Below are positions 34,919 through 44,044 of a stretch of DNA of 64,000 nt, piece by piece. A program made the position numbers and the translations under genes. This DNA is from Tepiditoga spiralis (GTDB lineage: Bacteria > Thermotogota > Thermotogae > Petrotogales > Petrotogaceae): contig NZ_AP018712.1 of assembly GCF_014701195.1 (NCBI RefSeq), positions 638,501-702,500 of the forward strand, written 5' to 3'. Every line of letters begins with the position of its first letter. Position 1 is the stretch's first letter. The notes below the pieces were generated by a model that was not told the origin of the DNA, did no database searches, and saw only the letters and a program-made list of their open reading frames with translations.

Positions 34919-36692
34919 CAAGGCCAACACCTTCTGTAAAGTAATAAAGAGTATCACTAAGTATTTGTTTATTCATATTTATTGTAACTTTAGTTTGTTT
35001 TATTCCCTGAACTATTGGTGGAGTTAAACTATAATCAATCATATCAACTGGATTATATGCAAAATTTAAATATTTGTTTAAATAATTTTCTTCTTCAGGA
35101 GATATTATTATTCCTCCAGTAGTATAAATAATATTATTTAAAACATCTGTTAAATCATTTAAGTCTCTTAAATAAAAAATAGAACTTCCAGATAGTAGTA
35201 ATGGAATTATTTTTTCAGCTTTTGGTTTTTCTTTAATATTCCCCTTTGTTATTATAAAAGAATCTGTTTTTATTTGTGAAATTCCAGTTTTAAAAAATTC
35301 TTCTATTGAATTATATGTATATACATTAGTTTTAATAAAATTTCTTGTATAATTGAAATTAACTCTTCCCCCAGTGTCATTAACATAAAAATTTTTTAAT
35401 AAATACTCTATATTATTTCCATTAAGATCTGATACATTTATCTTACCACTAACTTTCAATTTTTCTTTATCAAAAAATAATCCATATATATTTATATTGT
35501 ATATAGATTTACTTTTAGAAACAACTCTTTTAATATACACATTACTATTTTTAGAATCTATTAAAGTTAAAATTCCATACTTTAGTTTGATTTTTCCATA
35601 AAAATTTTTTATTTTTGTTGGAGTTACTTTTTTATTTTCTAAATTAAAAATGAAAATTCCTTTCTTATAAGAATCAATTAATAATGGTCCCCATGGAAGA
35701 ACTGTAATAGAGTTATAAAAATCATTTTTATCTAATTGAACTTTATCTATAACTCTTTTTGTTAAAGTATCATAAACATATATTTGTTTTGAAATTGATT
35801 CTAAAAGATAGATTTTATTTTGATAATAAACTCCAGATGTAAAGATTACATTATAATCAAATTTTTTTTGCTGTAAAATTTCACCATCGTATCCAAATAT
35901 TGTTAAGTATCCTTTGTATGAATCAAAAGCACATATTCTTCCAGCATTATCAACATCAAATACAGCATAACTACCATCATTAGTCAATTTAAATAATTTA
36001 GATTCTGTATTTGTAGAAGTAGTACTTTCAGCAGTATCTTTAAAATTTATATTAAAAAAATTATTTTTTGCATAAGAATTAAAATAATAAATTCCTTTGT
36101 TTGTTCCAAGATATATTCTATTTAATTTATTATCACTAGTCATTCCATAATACGTCATTTTTGGTAATTTTATCCATTGTTCTTCATCATTTTTCTTAAA
36201 AATTCTATTATTTGTAGAATCTAATATATATATTTCAGAATTTAAAACTTCTGCATCTACTGGTGAATAAAACCTTTCATAACTTTTATAATTACCATTT
36301 ATTTTTTCAATATCTAAAAAAATAGGTGTAGAATAATCCGTTAATGAAAATTTTTCAATATTTCTAATAAAATTTTTTAATGTATTAACATTTTCATTCT
36401 GCGCAGAAAAAAGCAGGATATTATCTAAATCCTGCTTGGCTTTATCTATTCTTCCAAGTTGTAAATCAAGTTTTGCAGCATAATACCAAAATTTTGGTAT
36501 ATCTTCAATATAAACTTCTCCAGAAATTGCATCAGCAAGCTTTATTCTTGCTTCATATTTTTTATTATCAAACAAGAGTTTTAAACTTTCTGAAAATTTT
36601 ATTCTTGAATCAAACTCTCTTTTAGTTAATTCACTTGTAAAAACATTTATAAACAATAAAAGTAGAATAGAAATTAAAAAAAACTTTTTCAT
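34911..36692 (-). CDS. Secreted protein with TPR-like helices and a beta-propeller
   Basis: I do not recognise a named family. The 593-residue product has a signal peptide (about 1-19), a helical TPR-like part (about 25-115), then repeated strand-turn segments with NHL/WD-like phrases (AEVLNSEIYILDSTNNRIFK, NRIYLGTNKGIYYFN, GRICAFDSYKGYLTIFGYDG, YYQNKIYLLESISKQIYVYD), consistent with a beta-propeller at about 150-400. The C-terminal 190 residues are alpha/beta with no motif. Its ATG overlaps the plsY stop (ATGA), so it is translated with lipid-synthesis genes. A periplasmic assembly or docking role with the SLBB protein is inferred from position only. Confidence 0.75.
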   Translation of the reverse strand: MKKFFLISILLLLFINVFTSELTKREFDSRIKFSESLKLLFDNKKYEARIKLADAISGEVYIEDIPKFWYYAAKLDLQLGRIDKAKQDLDNILLFSAQNENVNTLKNFIRNIEKFSLTDYSTPIFLDIEKINGNYKSYERFYSPVDAEVLNSEIYILDSTNNRIFKKNDEEQWIKLPKMTYYGMTSDNKLNRIYLGTNKGIYYFNSYAKNNFFNINFKDTAESTTSTNTESKLFKLTNDGSYAVFDVDNAGRICAFDSYKGYLTIFGYDGEILQQKKFDYNVIFTSGVYYQNKIYLLESISKQIYVYDTLTKRVIDKVQLDKNDFYNSITVLPWGPLLIDSYKKGIFIFNLENKKVTPTKIKNFYGKIKLKYGILTLIDSKNSNVYIKRVVSKSKSIYNINIYGLFFDKEKLKVSGKINVSDLNGNNIEYLLKNFYVNDTGGRVNFNYTRNFIKTNVYTYNSIEEFFKTGISQIKTDSFIITKGNIKEKPKAEKIIPLLLSGSSIFYLRDLNDLTDVLNNIIYTTGGIIISPEEENYLNKYLNFAYNPVDMIDYSLTPPIVQGIKQTKVTINMNKQILSDTLYYFTEGVGLGE

Positions 36693-37300
36693 TTTTTAAT
36701 TCCTTTCTTAAAAATTTTAAATATATCTGTTTTATTTTCATTTCCATTTAATAATCTAATTATATTATCTTTGTGTTTATATGTACCAATTATAGCCAAT
36801 ATAACCATTAAAATACCAAGTTTAAAATCATAAAAAAAACTAAATATTGATGAAAGTATTAAAGCTGATATTGAAGCAACAGATACATATTTTGTTACTA
36901 AAGTTATTGGTATCCATATCATAACAAAAATCAATCCTGATATTCCACTAAGTCCAAACATAACTCCAGCAGTTGAAGCTACTCCTTTTCCACCTTTAAA
37001 TTTAAGCCAGATAGGATAATCATGTCCTATTATAGCAAAAAAGGCTGTTAAGTATGGTATCCAAGATATATTACCATAGAATATTTTTGCAACAAAAACT
37101 GGAATAAAAGCTTTAAAAATATCAAGCATTATTGATATAAAACCAGGTAAAAATCCAAGAGTTCTTAAAACATTAGTTCCTCCAACATTCCCACTTCCAA
37201 CCTTTCTTATGTCTTTTCCAAATAAAGTTGGTATAATATAGCTAAAAGGTATAGAACCGGCAACATAACCCAGTATACAAAACAAAATTACCGAAGTCAA
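36689..37300 (-). CDS. plsY: Acyl-phosphate--glycerol-3-phosphate acyltransferase
   Basis: PlsY makes lysophosphatidate from acyl-phosphate and glycerol-3-phosphate. The product has the conserved loops GSGNVGGTNVLRTLG, GHDYPIWLKFKGGKGVAST and the later KYVSVAS-type turn, with five to six membrane helices. An in-frame region extends to 37342 over the der 3' end, but TTG 37300, 8 bases behind GGAGGTG, gives the normal PlsY length (203) and N terminus MTSVILFCILGYVAGSIP. The stop overlaps the start of the beta-propeller gene by 4 bases. Confidence 0.95.
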   Translation of the reverse strand: MTSVILFCILGYVAGSIPFSYIIPTLFGKDIRKVGSGNVGGTNVLRTLGFLPGFISIMLDIFKAFIPVFVAKIFYGNISWIPYLTAFFAIIGHDYPIWLKFKGGKGVASTAGVMFGLSGISGLIFVMIWIPITLVTKYVSVASISALILSSIFSFFYDFKLGILMVILAIIGTYKHKDNIIRLLNGNENKTDIFKIFKKGIKK

Positions 37301-37322
37301 CCTTTTCACACCTCCATAAAAA

Positions 37323-38666
37323 CTATTTTTTTCTTTCTGCAAACTTTATAAACAATGGTGTTCCAACAAAAGGATCTATGTATTTTCTTATCATGTTTCT
37401 TAAACTCTGTGCATAAGTTTTAGGAATATTTTCTGGTTGATTTGAATAGAAAGTAAATACAGGTGGCTTTACATCTACTTGTGTTGCATAATAAAATTTA
37501 ATTCTTTTTCCCTTTTTTACTGGTGGTGGAGAAACCATCAAATATCTTTCTAAAGCTGCATTTAAAGCACTCGTTGGTATTCTTCTATTTCTTGACTTAT
37601 TTACTATATCTATTGAGTCAATAAGTTCTTCTATACCCCACCCTCTCTCTGCTGATGTATATATTGCAGGACTATACTTTATATAATAAAATTCTTTTTC
37701 AAAATATTCTTCATATTCTTTTTTCTTAATAGATTGATTTTTAACAAGATCCCATTTATTAAAAGCAACTATTGTTGCTTTTCCTTTGTTTTCTGCAAGA
37801 CCTGCAACTTTTTGATCTTGATGAGTTATTCCTTCGGTTGAATCAACTACAATAATAACAACATCAGCTCTTTCAATAGCTTTTATTGTTCTAACTATTG
37901 AATACATTTCAACAGTTCCATATTCAACAGTTGATTTTTTTCTCATACCAGCTGTATCTATAAACTTATATTTTTTACCATCGAACTCTACTATTTCATC
38001 AACAATATCTCTTGTTGTTCCTGGTATATCAGAAACAATAGCTTTTTTTAATCCTGTGATTTTATTAAACAATGATGATTTTCCAGCATTTGGTTTTCCT
38101 ATTATTGCAACTTTTACTATTTCATCATCATTTTCTTCCCTTAAAGTTGTGTCAATTCCTTGTTGTTCCAATCTTTCTAAGATTGTATCTATCAATTCAT
38201 CAATATTTTTATTGTGTTCTGCTGATACTGGAATAGGTTCCCCAAATCCTATTTCATAAAGTTCTGGAAGAATATTTCTTTCATACTTTTCATAAGATTC
38301 TATTTTATTTGCAACAAATACTATTTCTACTCCAGCTTTTCTTAAAAACTCTACTACATGTATATCTTCAGAAGTTATTCCTTCTCTTCCATCAATTACA
38401 AATAAAACTAAAGAAGCTTCCTTTACACTACTTAAGACTACTTGTTTTTGTTGTCTTTCTATAATACCCTCAGGATTTTCAAATATTCCACAAGTATCAA
38501 CTAAGGTGAAGGCACGCTCACCCCAGCGTGCCTCACCGTAAACATGATCTCTGGTAACTCCAGGGAAATCTAATACTATTGATTTTTTTTCTCTTATTAT
38601 TCTGTTAAATAAAGTTGATTTTCCGACGTTTGGTTTTCCTATTATTAAAACTATTGGTTCTGCCAT
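37323..38666 (-). CDS. der: Ribosome-assembly GTPase Der (EngA)
   Basis: Der is the tandem-GTPase factor of 50S assembly. The 447-residue product has two G domains with P-loops GKPNVGKST (about 10) and GKPNAGKSS (about 187), DTCG and DTAG G3 motifs, NKIE and NKWD G4 motifs, and the C-terminal KH-like domain ending in the basic FIKFAERKK. der beside plsY is a common pair. It follows rpsA by 18 bases. Confidence 0.97.
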   Translation of the reverse strand: MAEPIVLIIGKPNVGKSTLFNRIIREKKSIVLDFPGVTRDHVYGEARWGERAFTLVDTCGIFENPEGIIERQQKQVVLSSVKEASLVLFVIDGREGITSEDIHVVEFLRKAGVEIVFVANKIESYEKYERNILPELYEIGFGEPIPVSAEHNKNIDELIDTILERLEQQGIDTTLREENDDEIVKVAIIGKPNAGKSSLFNKITGLKKAIVSDIPGTTRDIVDEIVEFDGKKYKFIDTAGMRKKSTVEYGTVEMYSIVRTIKAIERADVVIIVVDSTEGITHQDQKVAGLAENKGKATIVAFNKWDLVKNQSIKKKEYEEYFEKEFYYIKYSPAIYTSAERGWGIEELIDSIDIVNKSRNRRIPTSALNAALERYLMVSPPPVKKGKRIKFYYATQVDVKPPVFTFYSNQPENIPKTYAQSLRNMIRKYIDPFVGTPLFIKFAERKK

Positions 38667-38684
38667 TTTCTCACCTCTTAGGCA

Positions 38685-40283
38685 TTAAGCATCTTCATTT
38701 ACTTTTTTTATTGCCTCATCTAATTCTTTTCTTTCTTCATCTTTTATAACATCTAATACACTTATTACCATATTACCTTTTTTTTCTTCATTTTCAAATT
38801 CTATATCTAATACTTTAGCTTTTAATGAATCTCCTATTTTTAAAACATTTTTTATATCTTCTATTTTTTCATAAGATACTTTTTTTACTGGTAAAAAGGC
38901 TTCAACATTATAATCTTCAACAATAACAACGGCTCCAGTTCCTGCATATCTAATCACTTTTCCATTTATATAGTCTCCAACCTTTAATTCATTAACAACT
39001 TTTTTCCAAGGGTTTTCAATTGCTTGTTTTATAGAAAGTTTCATTTTTTGATTTTCCTTATCAATATCTAAAACTTTAACTTTTACATTATCACCATCAT
39101 TTAAAGCTTCTTCTACATTGTCAACAAAGTTCCATGAAAGTTCAGAAACATGTACAAATCCAGTTATTCCTTCTTCAAGCTTTATTATAGCTCCATTTGG
39201 TAAAACTTTTTCAACTTTTCCACCAACTACATTTCCAATATTATATTTATTTTCAATTTCTTCCCAAGGATTTCCTAAAACCTGTTTATAACTCAAAGAT
39301 AATCTATTTTTTTCTCTATTTATTCCAAGAACCTTAACTTCAACTTTGTCTCCAATTGAAACAACATCTTTAATTTTTCCTCTTCTTGCCCAAAAAACTT
39401 CTGATTCATGTACTAATCCTTCTACACCTGATTCTACTTTTACTGTGAAACCAAATGGGAAAATATTTGTTACTATTCCAGTAACAACACTGTCTATTGG
39501 ATATTTTTCTTCTATATTCGTCCAAGGGTTATCTTTTAATTGCTTTAAAGATATTGATATTTTTTTCTTATCTTGATCTAATCTAATTATTACTCCTTTT
39601 ACCTTTGAACCAATTTTTAATACTTCATTTATATTTACATTCTTATCCCAACTAATTTCACTTACTGGTATTAAAGCATTAACATAATCATTTAACTTAA
39701 CAAAAGCACCAAAATTTTTAATGCTATCTACAGTTCCTTCTACTATCATATTTTCTTTATAATTTTCATAAATTTCTCTTTGTTGTTCTTCAATTATATC
39801 TTTTCTTGAAACTACTATTCTTCTTCCCCTAACTGATATTACTTTCATATCCATTTCATTTTCAGGCATTTTATCTGTTGGTTTTAACATAGATAAAGAA
39901 CCAGGTAAAAATGCTCTAACTGCATTACCTATTAATACTTGATATCCTTTTTCTAACCTTTTTTCAAATTTTGTTTTTAAAACTGCTCCTTCTTTTATTT
40001 CTTCTCTTAGTTTTTCTCCTAATGCTCTTCTTTCAGAAGCAGAATTTATACCTGTTTCATCATTAGTTTTAGTAACAACTACTGATATAGGATCTCCAAT
40101 TTTATATTCAGAAATATTTTTTACTAATTCGTCACTCTTTACAAGTGCATCTCCAGTTGCTTCAAGACTAACCCATATACCATCACTGGCTATTCTAACA
40201 ACTTCTCCTTTAAATAGTTTCCCCCTCTTGATTTCATTCATTTCATTTTCATTCAATAATTCTTCAAATGACATTTCTTCCAT
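38685..40283 (-). CDS. rpsA: 30S ribosomal protein S1
   Basis: The 532-residue protein consists of about six S1 (OB-fold) RNA-binding repeats. The last four are very regular, each starting with a phrase such as NPWTNIEEKYPIDSVVTGIV or NPWEEIENKYNIGNVVGGKV. The acidic N terminus (MEEMSFEELLNENE) is typical for ribosome-bound S1. It lies 20 bases downstream of ispH; the ispH-rpsA fusion or pairing is known from Clostridia and fits this operon (cmk-ispH-rpsA). Confidence 0.95.
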   Translation of the reverse strand: MEEMSFEELLNENEMNEIKRGKLFKGEVVRIASDGIWVSLEATGDALVKSDELVKNISEYKIGDPISVVVTKTNDETGINSASERRALGEKLREEIKEGAVLKTKFEKRLEKGYQVLIGNAVRAFLPGSLSMLKPTDKMPENEMDMKVISVRGRRIVVSRKDIIEEQQREIYENYKENMIVEGTVDSIKNFGAFVKLNDYVNALIPVSEISWDKNVNINEVLKIGSKVKGVIIRLDQDKKKISISLKQLKDNPWTNIEEKYPIDSVVTGIVTNIFPFGFTVKVESGVEGLVHESEVFWARRGKIKDVVSIGDKVEVKVLGINREKNRLSLSYKQVLGNPWEEIENKYNIGNVVGGKVEKVLPNGAIIKLEEGITGFVHVSELSWNFVDNVEEALNDGDNVKVKVLDIDKENQKMKLSIKQAIENPWKKVVNELKVGDYINGKVIRYAGTGAVVIVEDYNVEAFLPVKKVSYEKIEDIKNVLKIGDSLKAKVLDIEFENEEKKGNMVISVLDVIKDEERKELDEAIKKVNEDA

Positions 40284-40303
40284 TGTGAAACCTCCCTGTT
40301 ATA

Positions 40304-41146
40304 TTAAGAAATATTGCCTTTTAAGAAATCAACTACATCTTTTATAGACCATTGTGGTGTAGATGATCCCGTAAGGATTGCTACTTTTTCATTATTTTTT
40401 ATGTTTTCACTTAATTCTTTATAATTTTCTACATAATGTGTGTTTTTACAATGCTCTAAAGAAATATTGTATAATTTTCTAGTATTAGAACTATTTTTTC
40501 CACCTATAACTATAACACATTCTGCCCATTTTGACAATTTTTTTGCTTCTTCTTCTCTAAAAGAAGTTTCTTTACATATCGTATTCTTAATTATTATATC
40601 AGAAAAATTATTAATCTCCATCATTTTCATATAAAATTTTTTGAATGAATCATTATCTACAGTTGTTTGAGATATAATACAAATCTTATTTGTATTTAAC
40701 TTATAAGGTTCAAGTGTAATATTAATTTTTTTTTCGTCAACATTTCCCTTTAAACAAATCATTTCAGGATGATTTGTTTTTCCATAAACAACTATATAGT
40801 ACCCTTTTAATTGTACATCATTTGTGTAATCAACTAAATTTTGTACTATTGGACATGTCATATCAACTACTTTTTTAAATTTTTTCAATTGTTCTCTTTC
40901 TTTTTTTGGAATTCCATGTGCTCTTATGACAACTGTACTATTTTCATATTTTTGTGGAAACTCTTTTAAATTATCAATCTTTTCAATTCCTGATTCTGAT
41001 AAATTTTTAATAACTTCTTTATTGTGTACAAGTTCTCCATAAATATATACTTTTTCTTTTGATTCTTTTGCAAGAGTTTTAACTCCATTAAAAGCTCTAT
41101 CGACACCATAACAAAAACCTGTTTTTTTAGCTATTTTTATTTCCAT
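40304..41146 (-). CDS. ispH: 4-hydroxy-3-methylbut-2-enyl diphosphate reductase
   Basis: IspH catalyses the last step of the MEP isoprenoid pathway with an iron-sulphur cluster. In the 280-residue product the cluster cysteines are Cys12 (GFCYGV), Cys98 (MTCPIV) and Cys191 (TICKET). His41, His77 and the TxHPE segment at 124-128 (TNHPE) are present. It overlaps the 3' end of cmk by 20 bases. No defect is seen. Confidence 0.96.
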   Translation of the reverse strand: MEIKIAKKTGFCYGVDRAFNGVKTLAKESKEKVYIYGELVHNKEVIKNLSESGIEKIDNLKEFPQKYENSTVVIRAHGIPKKEREQLKKFKKVVDMTCPIVQNLVDYTNDVQLKGYYIVVYGKTNHPEMICLKGNVDEKKINITLEPYKLNTNKICIISQTTVDNDSFKKFYMKMMEINNFSDIIIKNTICKETSFREEEAKKLSKWAECVIVIGGKNSSNTRKLYNISLEHCKNTHYVENYKELSENIKNNEKVAILTGSSTPQWSIKDVVDFLKGNIS

Positions 41147-41807
41147 TTTTTAACTCCGATTCAACAATTGTATATATTTCACTTAAAACTTCTTCTATTT
41201 TTTTACCAGTTGTATCAATTATTTTGGCATCTTCTGCCGGTTTTAATGGTGCAATTGTTCTATTTGTATCAGCTTCATCTCTTTTTTTTATTTCAGTATA
41301 GACATCTTCAAAATTTACTTTTTCACCTTTTTCAATCAATTCTTTATATCGTCTATTTGCTCTTTCCTTAGCAGATGCAGTTAAATATATTTTAACTTCT
41401 GCCTTTGGTAAAACAACAGTTCCAATATCTCTTCCATCTATTACAGTACTTTCTTTAGAAGAAATTGATTTTAAAATATAATTTACTTTTTTTCTAACTT
41501 CAGGAATTTTTGCAACTCTTGACGCTAATTTTCCTGAATTATATGTTCTTATTTGATCATCTATTAACTTTCCATTTAAACGATACTTTCCTTCAGATAA
41601 GATAATATCAATATCGCCAAGGGAATTAACTATTCCATTGGCGTCTTCTAAATTAATATTTTCATTAAAAATATAATATCCTATTATTCTATAAAGTGCA
41701 CCACTATCTAAATAATTTATATTGAATTTTTCTGCAACTTTTTTTGCTATCGTAGATTTTCCAGAACCAGCAGGTCCATCAATTGCTATATGTATCAAAA
41801 CTCCCAT
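41127..41807 (-). CDS. cmk: Cytidylate kinase
   Basis: Cmk phosphorylates CMP and dCMP. The product (226 residues from ATG 41807) has the P-loop GPAGSGKS, the CMP-binding LDSGALYR segment, and VIDGRDIGTVVLPKAEVKIYLTA with the RDIGT motif. ATG 41807 touches the GAGAGG ribosome site, so TTG 41798 may be the true start, giving MIHIAIDGPAGSGKS. It overlaps ispH by 20 bases and follows the STAS gene by 9 bases. Confidence 0.95.
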   Translation of the reverse strand: MGVLIHIAIDGPAGSGKSTIAKKVAEKFNINYLDSGALYRIIGYYIFNENINLEDANGIVNSLGDIDIILSEGKYRLNGKLIDDQIRTYNSGKLASRVAKIPEVRKKVNYILKSISSKESTVIDGRDIGTVVLPKAEVKIYLTASAKERANRRYKELIEKGEKVNFEDVYTEIKKRDEADTNRTIAPLKPAEDAKIIDTTGKKIEEVLSEIYTIVESELKNGNKNS

Positions 41808-41816
41808 CCTCTCAAA

Positions 41817-42146
41817 CTATATTTCAGATTCTGTATCTATTATTCTTATTATTTTGTCTAATTTTGTCATTTCAAATATTTTTTTTACTTGTGGTTGGAG
41901 AGCATATAGTACTAATTCTTTTTTAGCTTTTTTAGACTCTTTTATTAAAGACACTATCGAACCCAAGCCCGCACTATCTATGTATGAAACTTCCGAAAGA
42001 TCTAAAGCTATCACTTTTTTATCCGTATTATTAAAATGTTCTAAAACTTTTTGTTTAAAGGTTGCCGAATGGTATGCATCTATATCTCCGATAGTTTTGA
42101 TAACAAATGCTTTTTCAATTTCATTAAAAGTTACTATAAAATCCAT
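41817..42146 (-). CDS. STAS-domain anti-sigma factor antagonist
   Basis: The 109-residue product is a single STAS domain of the SpoIIAA/RsbV kind. The phosphorylatable serine is Ser58 in the conserved YIDSAGLG. Such proteins bind an anti-sigma kinase when unphosphorylated. No RsbW/SpoIIAB-type kinase and no partner sigma factor are nearby; instead it is inserted between aspS (gap 16 bases) and cmk, so its partner is encoded elsewhere. ATG 42146 is used because GGGGG lies just upstream; an in-frame ATG at 42170 lies inside aspS. Confidence 0.92.
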   Translation of the reverse strand: MDFIVTFNEIEKAFVIKTIGDIDAYHSATFKQKVLEHFNNTDKKVIALDLSEVSYIDSAGLGSIVSLIKESKKAKKELVLYALQPQVKKIFEMTKLDKIIRIIDTESEI

Positions 42147-42162
42147 AATAAATCCCCCTTTT

Positions 42163-43920
42163 TTATTCAATTATTTTTAATTTTAAATTCTTCAATTGTT
42201 TTTCATCCACTCTTGACGGAGCTTCTGTCATTGGACTTGATCCTGTTGCTGTTTTAGGAAATGCTATAACTTCTTTTATTGAATCCTCTTCACAAATAAC
42301 AGCAACAAGTCTATCTAAACCTAATGCAGCTCCAGCATGAGGCGGTGCTCCATACTTAAATGCTTCTAAAAGAAATCCGAATTTTTCTTGTATTTCTTTT
42401 TCCTCTAAACCTATCATCTCAAAAATTCTTTTTTGTATATCTTTTCTGTATATTCTTTCACCACCACTTGCCATTTCGTATCCATTAATAACTAAATCAT
42501 AACATTCTGCTTTTATCTTTAATGGATCATCTTTATACATTTCTAAATCTTTTAAATTAGGCATAGTAAATGGGTGATGTTCTGCTGTAATTCTGTTTTC
42601 TTCTTCATCCCAAGCAAACATAGGAAAATCAACTATCCATAAAATATCAAATCCAGATTTCTTTTCCATTTCTTCCTTTATTACTTTTACTCTTAACTGA
42701 CCAAGTAATTTATTAACTTCTTTTCTATCTCCAGTAAGAAGTAGCATAACATCTCCATTATCAATTATACCATGATTTAGTATATCTTGTATTTCTTTTT
42801 CTGCTATTTTCTTTATTGAAGATCTTACTTTATCACCATCATTTGCAATCCATATCAATCCAGTTGCACCAAGTTGTTTTGCTGATTCGGTAAAGTAATC
42901 AAATTTTTTTCTTGAATATTCTTTTGCTTTTTTAGGAATAACAAATCCTTTTATAACTCCATTATTATCTATTTTTTCTTTTATAAATGATGCTTGCGTA
43001 TTTTCAAAATATTCATTAAGTTCTATTAATTCCATTCCATATCTTGTATCTGGTTTATCACTTCCATATTTTTCTAAAGCTTCATCATAACTCATTTGTC
43101 TAAATGGAGTCTCTATTTCCAAACCTACTGCTTCTTTAAATATAGCTTTTACGAGACCTTCACCATACTCAAATATATCTTCTTTTTTTACAAAAGATGC
43201 TTCAAAATCTATTTGTGTAAATTCTGGTTGTCTATCAGCTCTAAAGTCTTCATCTCTAAAACACCTTGCTATTTGAAAGTACTTATCGAAACCTGATACC
43301 ATTAATAATTGTTTAAATATTTGTGGTGATTGAGGTAATGCATAAAAATTACCTGGTTTTATTCTTGAAGGAACTAAAAAATCTCTTGCTCCTTCAGGAG
43401 TTGATTTTGTTAAAAATGGTGTTTCTACTTCTAAAAAACCATTTTCTGATAAATATTTTCTTGATGCTTGCATTATTTTATGTCTCATTATTAAATTTTT
43501 TTGCATCTTTTCTTTTCTTAAATCTAAATATCTATACTTTAATCTTAAATTTTCAGATATATCCTCATCTTTATTTACATAAATTGGTGGAGTTTCTGAT
43601 TCTGAAAATATCTCTATATCAGTAGCCAATATCTCTATATCACCAGTTTTCATATTTTTATTTATAGCATCATCCGGTCTTTTCTTTACAATTCCTTTTA
43701 TTCCAACAGTATACTCATTTCCCAAAGTTAAAGATTTTTCATACAACTCTTTGTTTTCATTTGGATCAAAGAATATTTGAGTTTTACCATATCTATCACG
43801 TAAAAGTATAAATTTTATTCCTCCAAGATCTCTTATTCTATCTACCCATCCATTTAATACTACCTCTTGCCCCTCATATTGAGCATTCAACTCTCCACAA
43901 TTATGAGTCTTTTTAAGCAA
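42163..43920 (-). CDS. aspS: Aspartyl-tRNA synthetase
   Basis: The enzyme charges tRNA-Asp (and possibly tRNA-Asn; bacterial type with GAD insertion domain). The product has the N-terminal OB-fold (VVLNGWVDRIRDLGGIKFILLRDR), class II motif 2 (QIARCFRDEDFRADRQPEFTQID with conserved arginines), the GAD insertion (about 280-420) and motif 3 (GLDRLVAVI). TTG 43920, 6 bases behind GGAGGTG, is chosen because the in-frame ATG 43935 lies on the ribosome site; this gives 585 residues starting MLKKTHNCGEL. It starts the long operon that runs to the SLBB gene. Confidence 0.95.
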   Translation of the reverse strand: MLKKTHNCGELNAQYEGQEVVLNGWVDRIRDLGGIKFILLRDRYGKTQIFFDPNENKELYEKSLTLGNEYTVGIKGIVKKRPDDAINKNMKTGDIEILATDIEIFSESETPPIYVNKDEDISENLRLKYRYLDLRKEKMQKNLIMRHKIMQASRKYLSENGFLEVETPFLTKSTPEGARDFLVPSRIKPGNFYALPQSPQIFKQLLMVSGFDKYFQIARCFRDEDFRADRQPEFTQIDFEASFVKKEDIFEYGEGLVKAIFKEAVGLEIETPFRQMSYDEALEKYGSDKPDTRYGMELIELNEYFENTQASFIKEKIDNNGVIKGFVIPKKAKEYSRKKFDYFTESAKQLGATGLIWIANDGDKVRSSIKKIAEKEIQDILNHGIIDNGDVMLLLTGDRKEVNKLLGQLRVKVIKEEMEKKSGFDILWIVDFPMFAWDEEENRITAEHHPFTMPNLKDLEMYKDDPLKIKAECYDLVINGYEMASGGERIYRKDIQKRIFEMIGLEEKEIQEKFGFLLEAFKYGAPPHAGAALGLDRLVAVICEEDSIKEVIAFPKTATGSSPMTEAPSRVDEKQLKNLKLKIIE

Positions 43921-43983
43921 AACAAACACCTCCATACAATAATCAATATTATTGTGCCATCAAATTATTATCACATTATTACT

Positions 43984-44008
43984 ATTTTACCATCTTTTAT
44001 GATAAAAT
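43984..44008. promoter_or_regulatory. Overlapping divergent promoters of aspS and the Omp-alpha gene in a palindrome
   Basis: A 9-bp inverted repeat, ACTATTTTA (43981-43989) with TAAAATAGT (44003-44011), contains an extended -10 for each direction: TGaTAAAAT (44000-44008) for the plus-strand envelope gene and TGgTAAAAT (minus strand, 43984-43992) for aspS. The centre also pairs CAT with ATG. Neither side has a good -35 at 17 bases, and each -35 would fall on the opposite promoter's -10. Confidence 0.55.
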
Positions 44009-44044
44009 AGTAGTAGCTTTTAAAAATTCTCAGGAGGTGTAACC

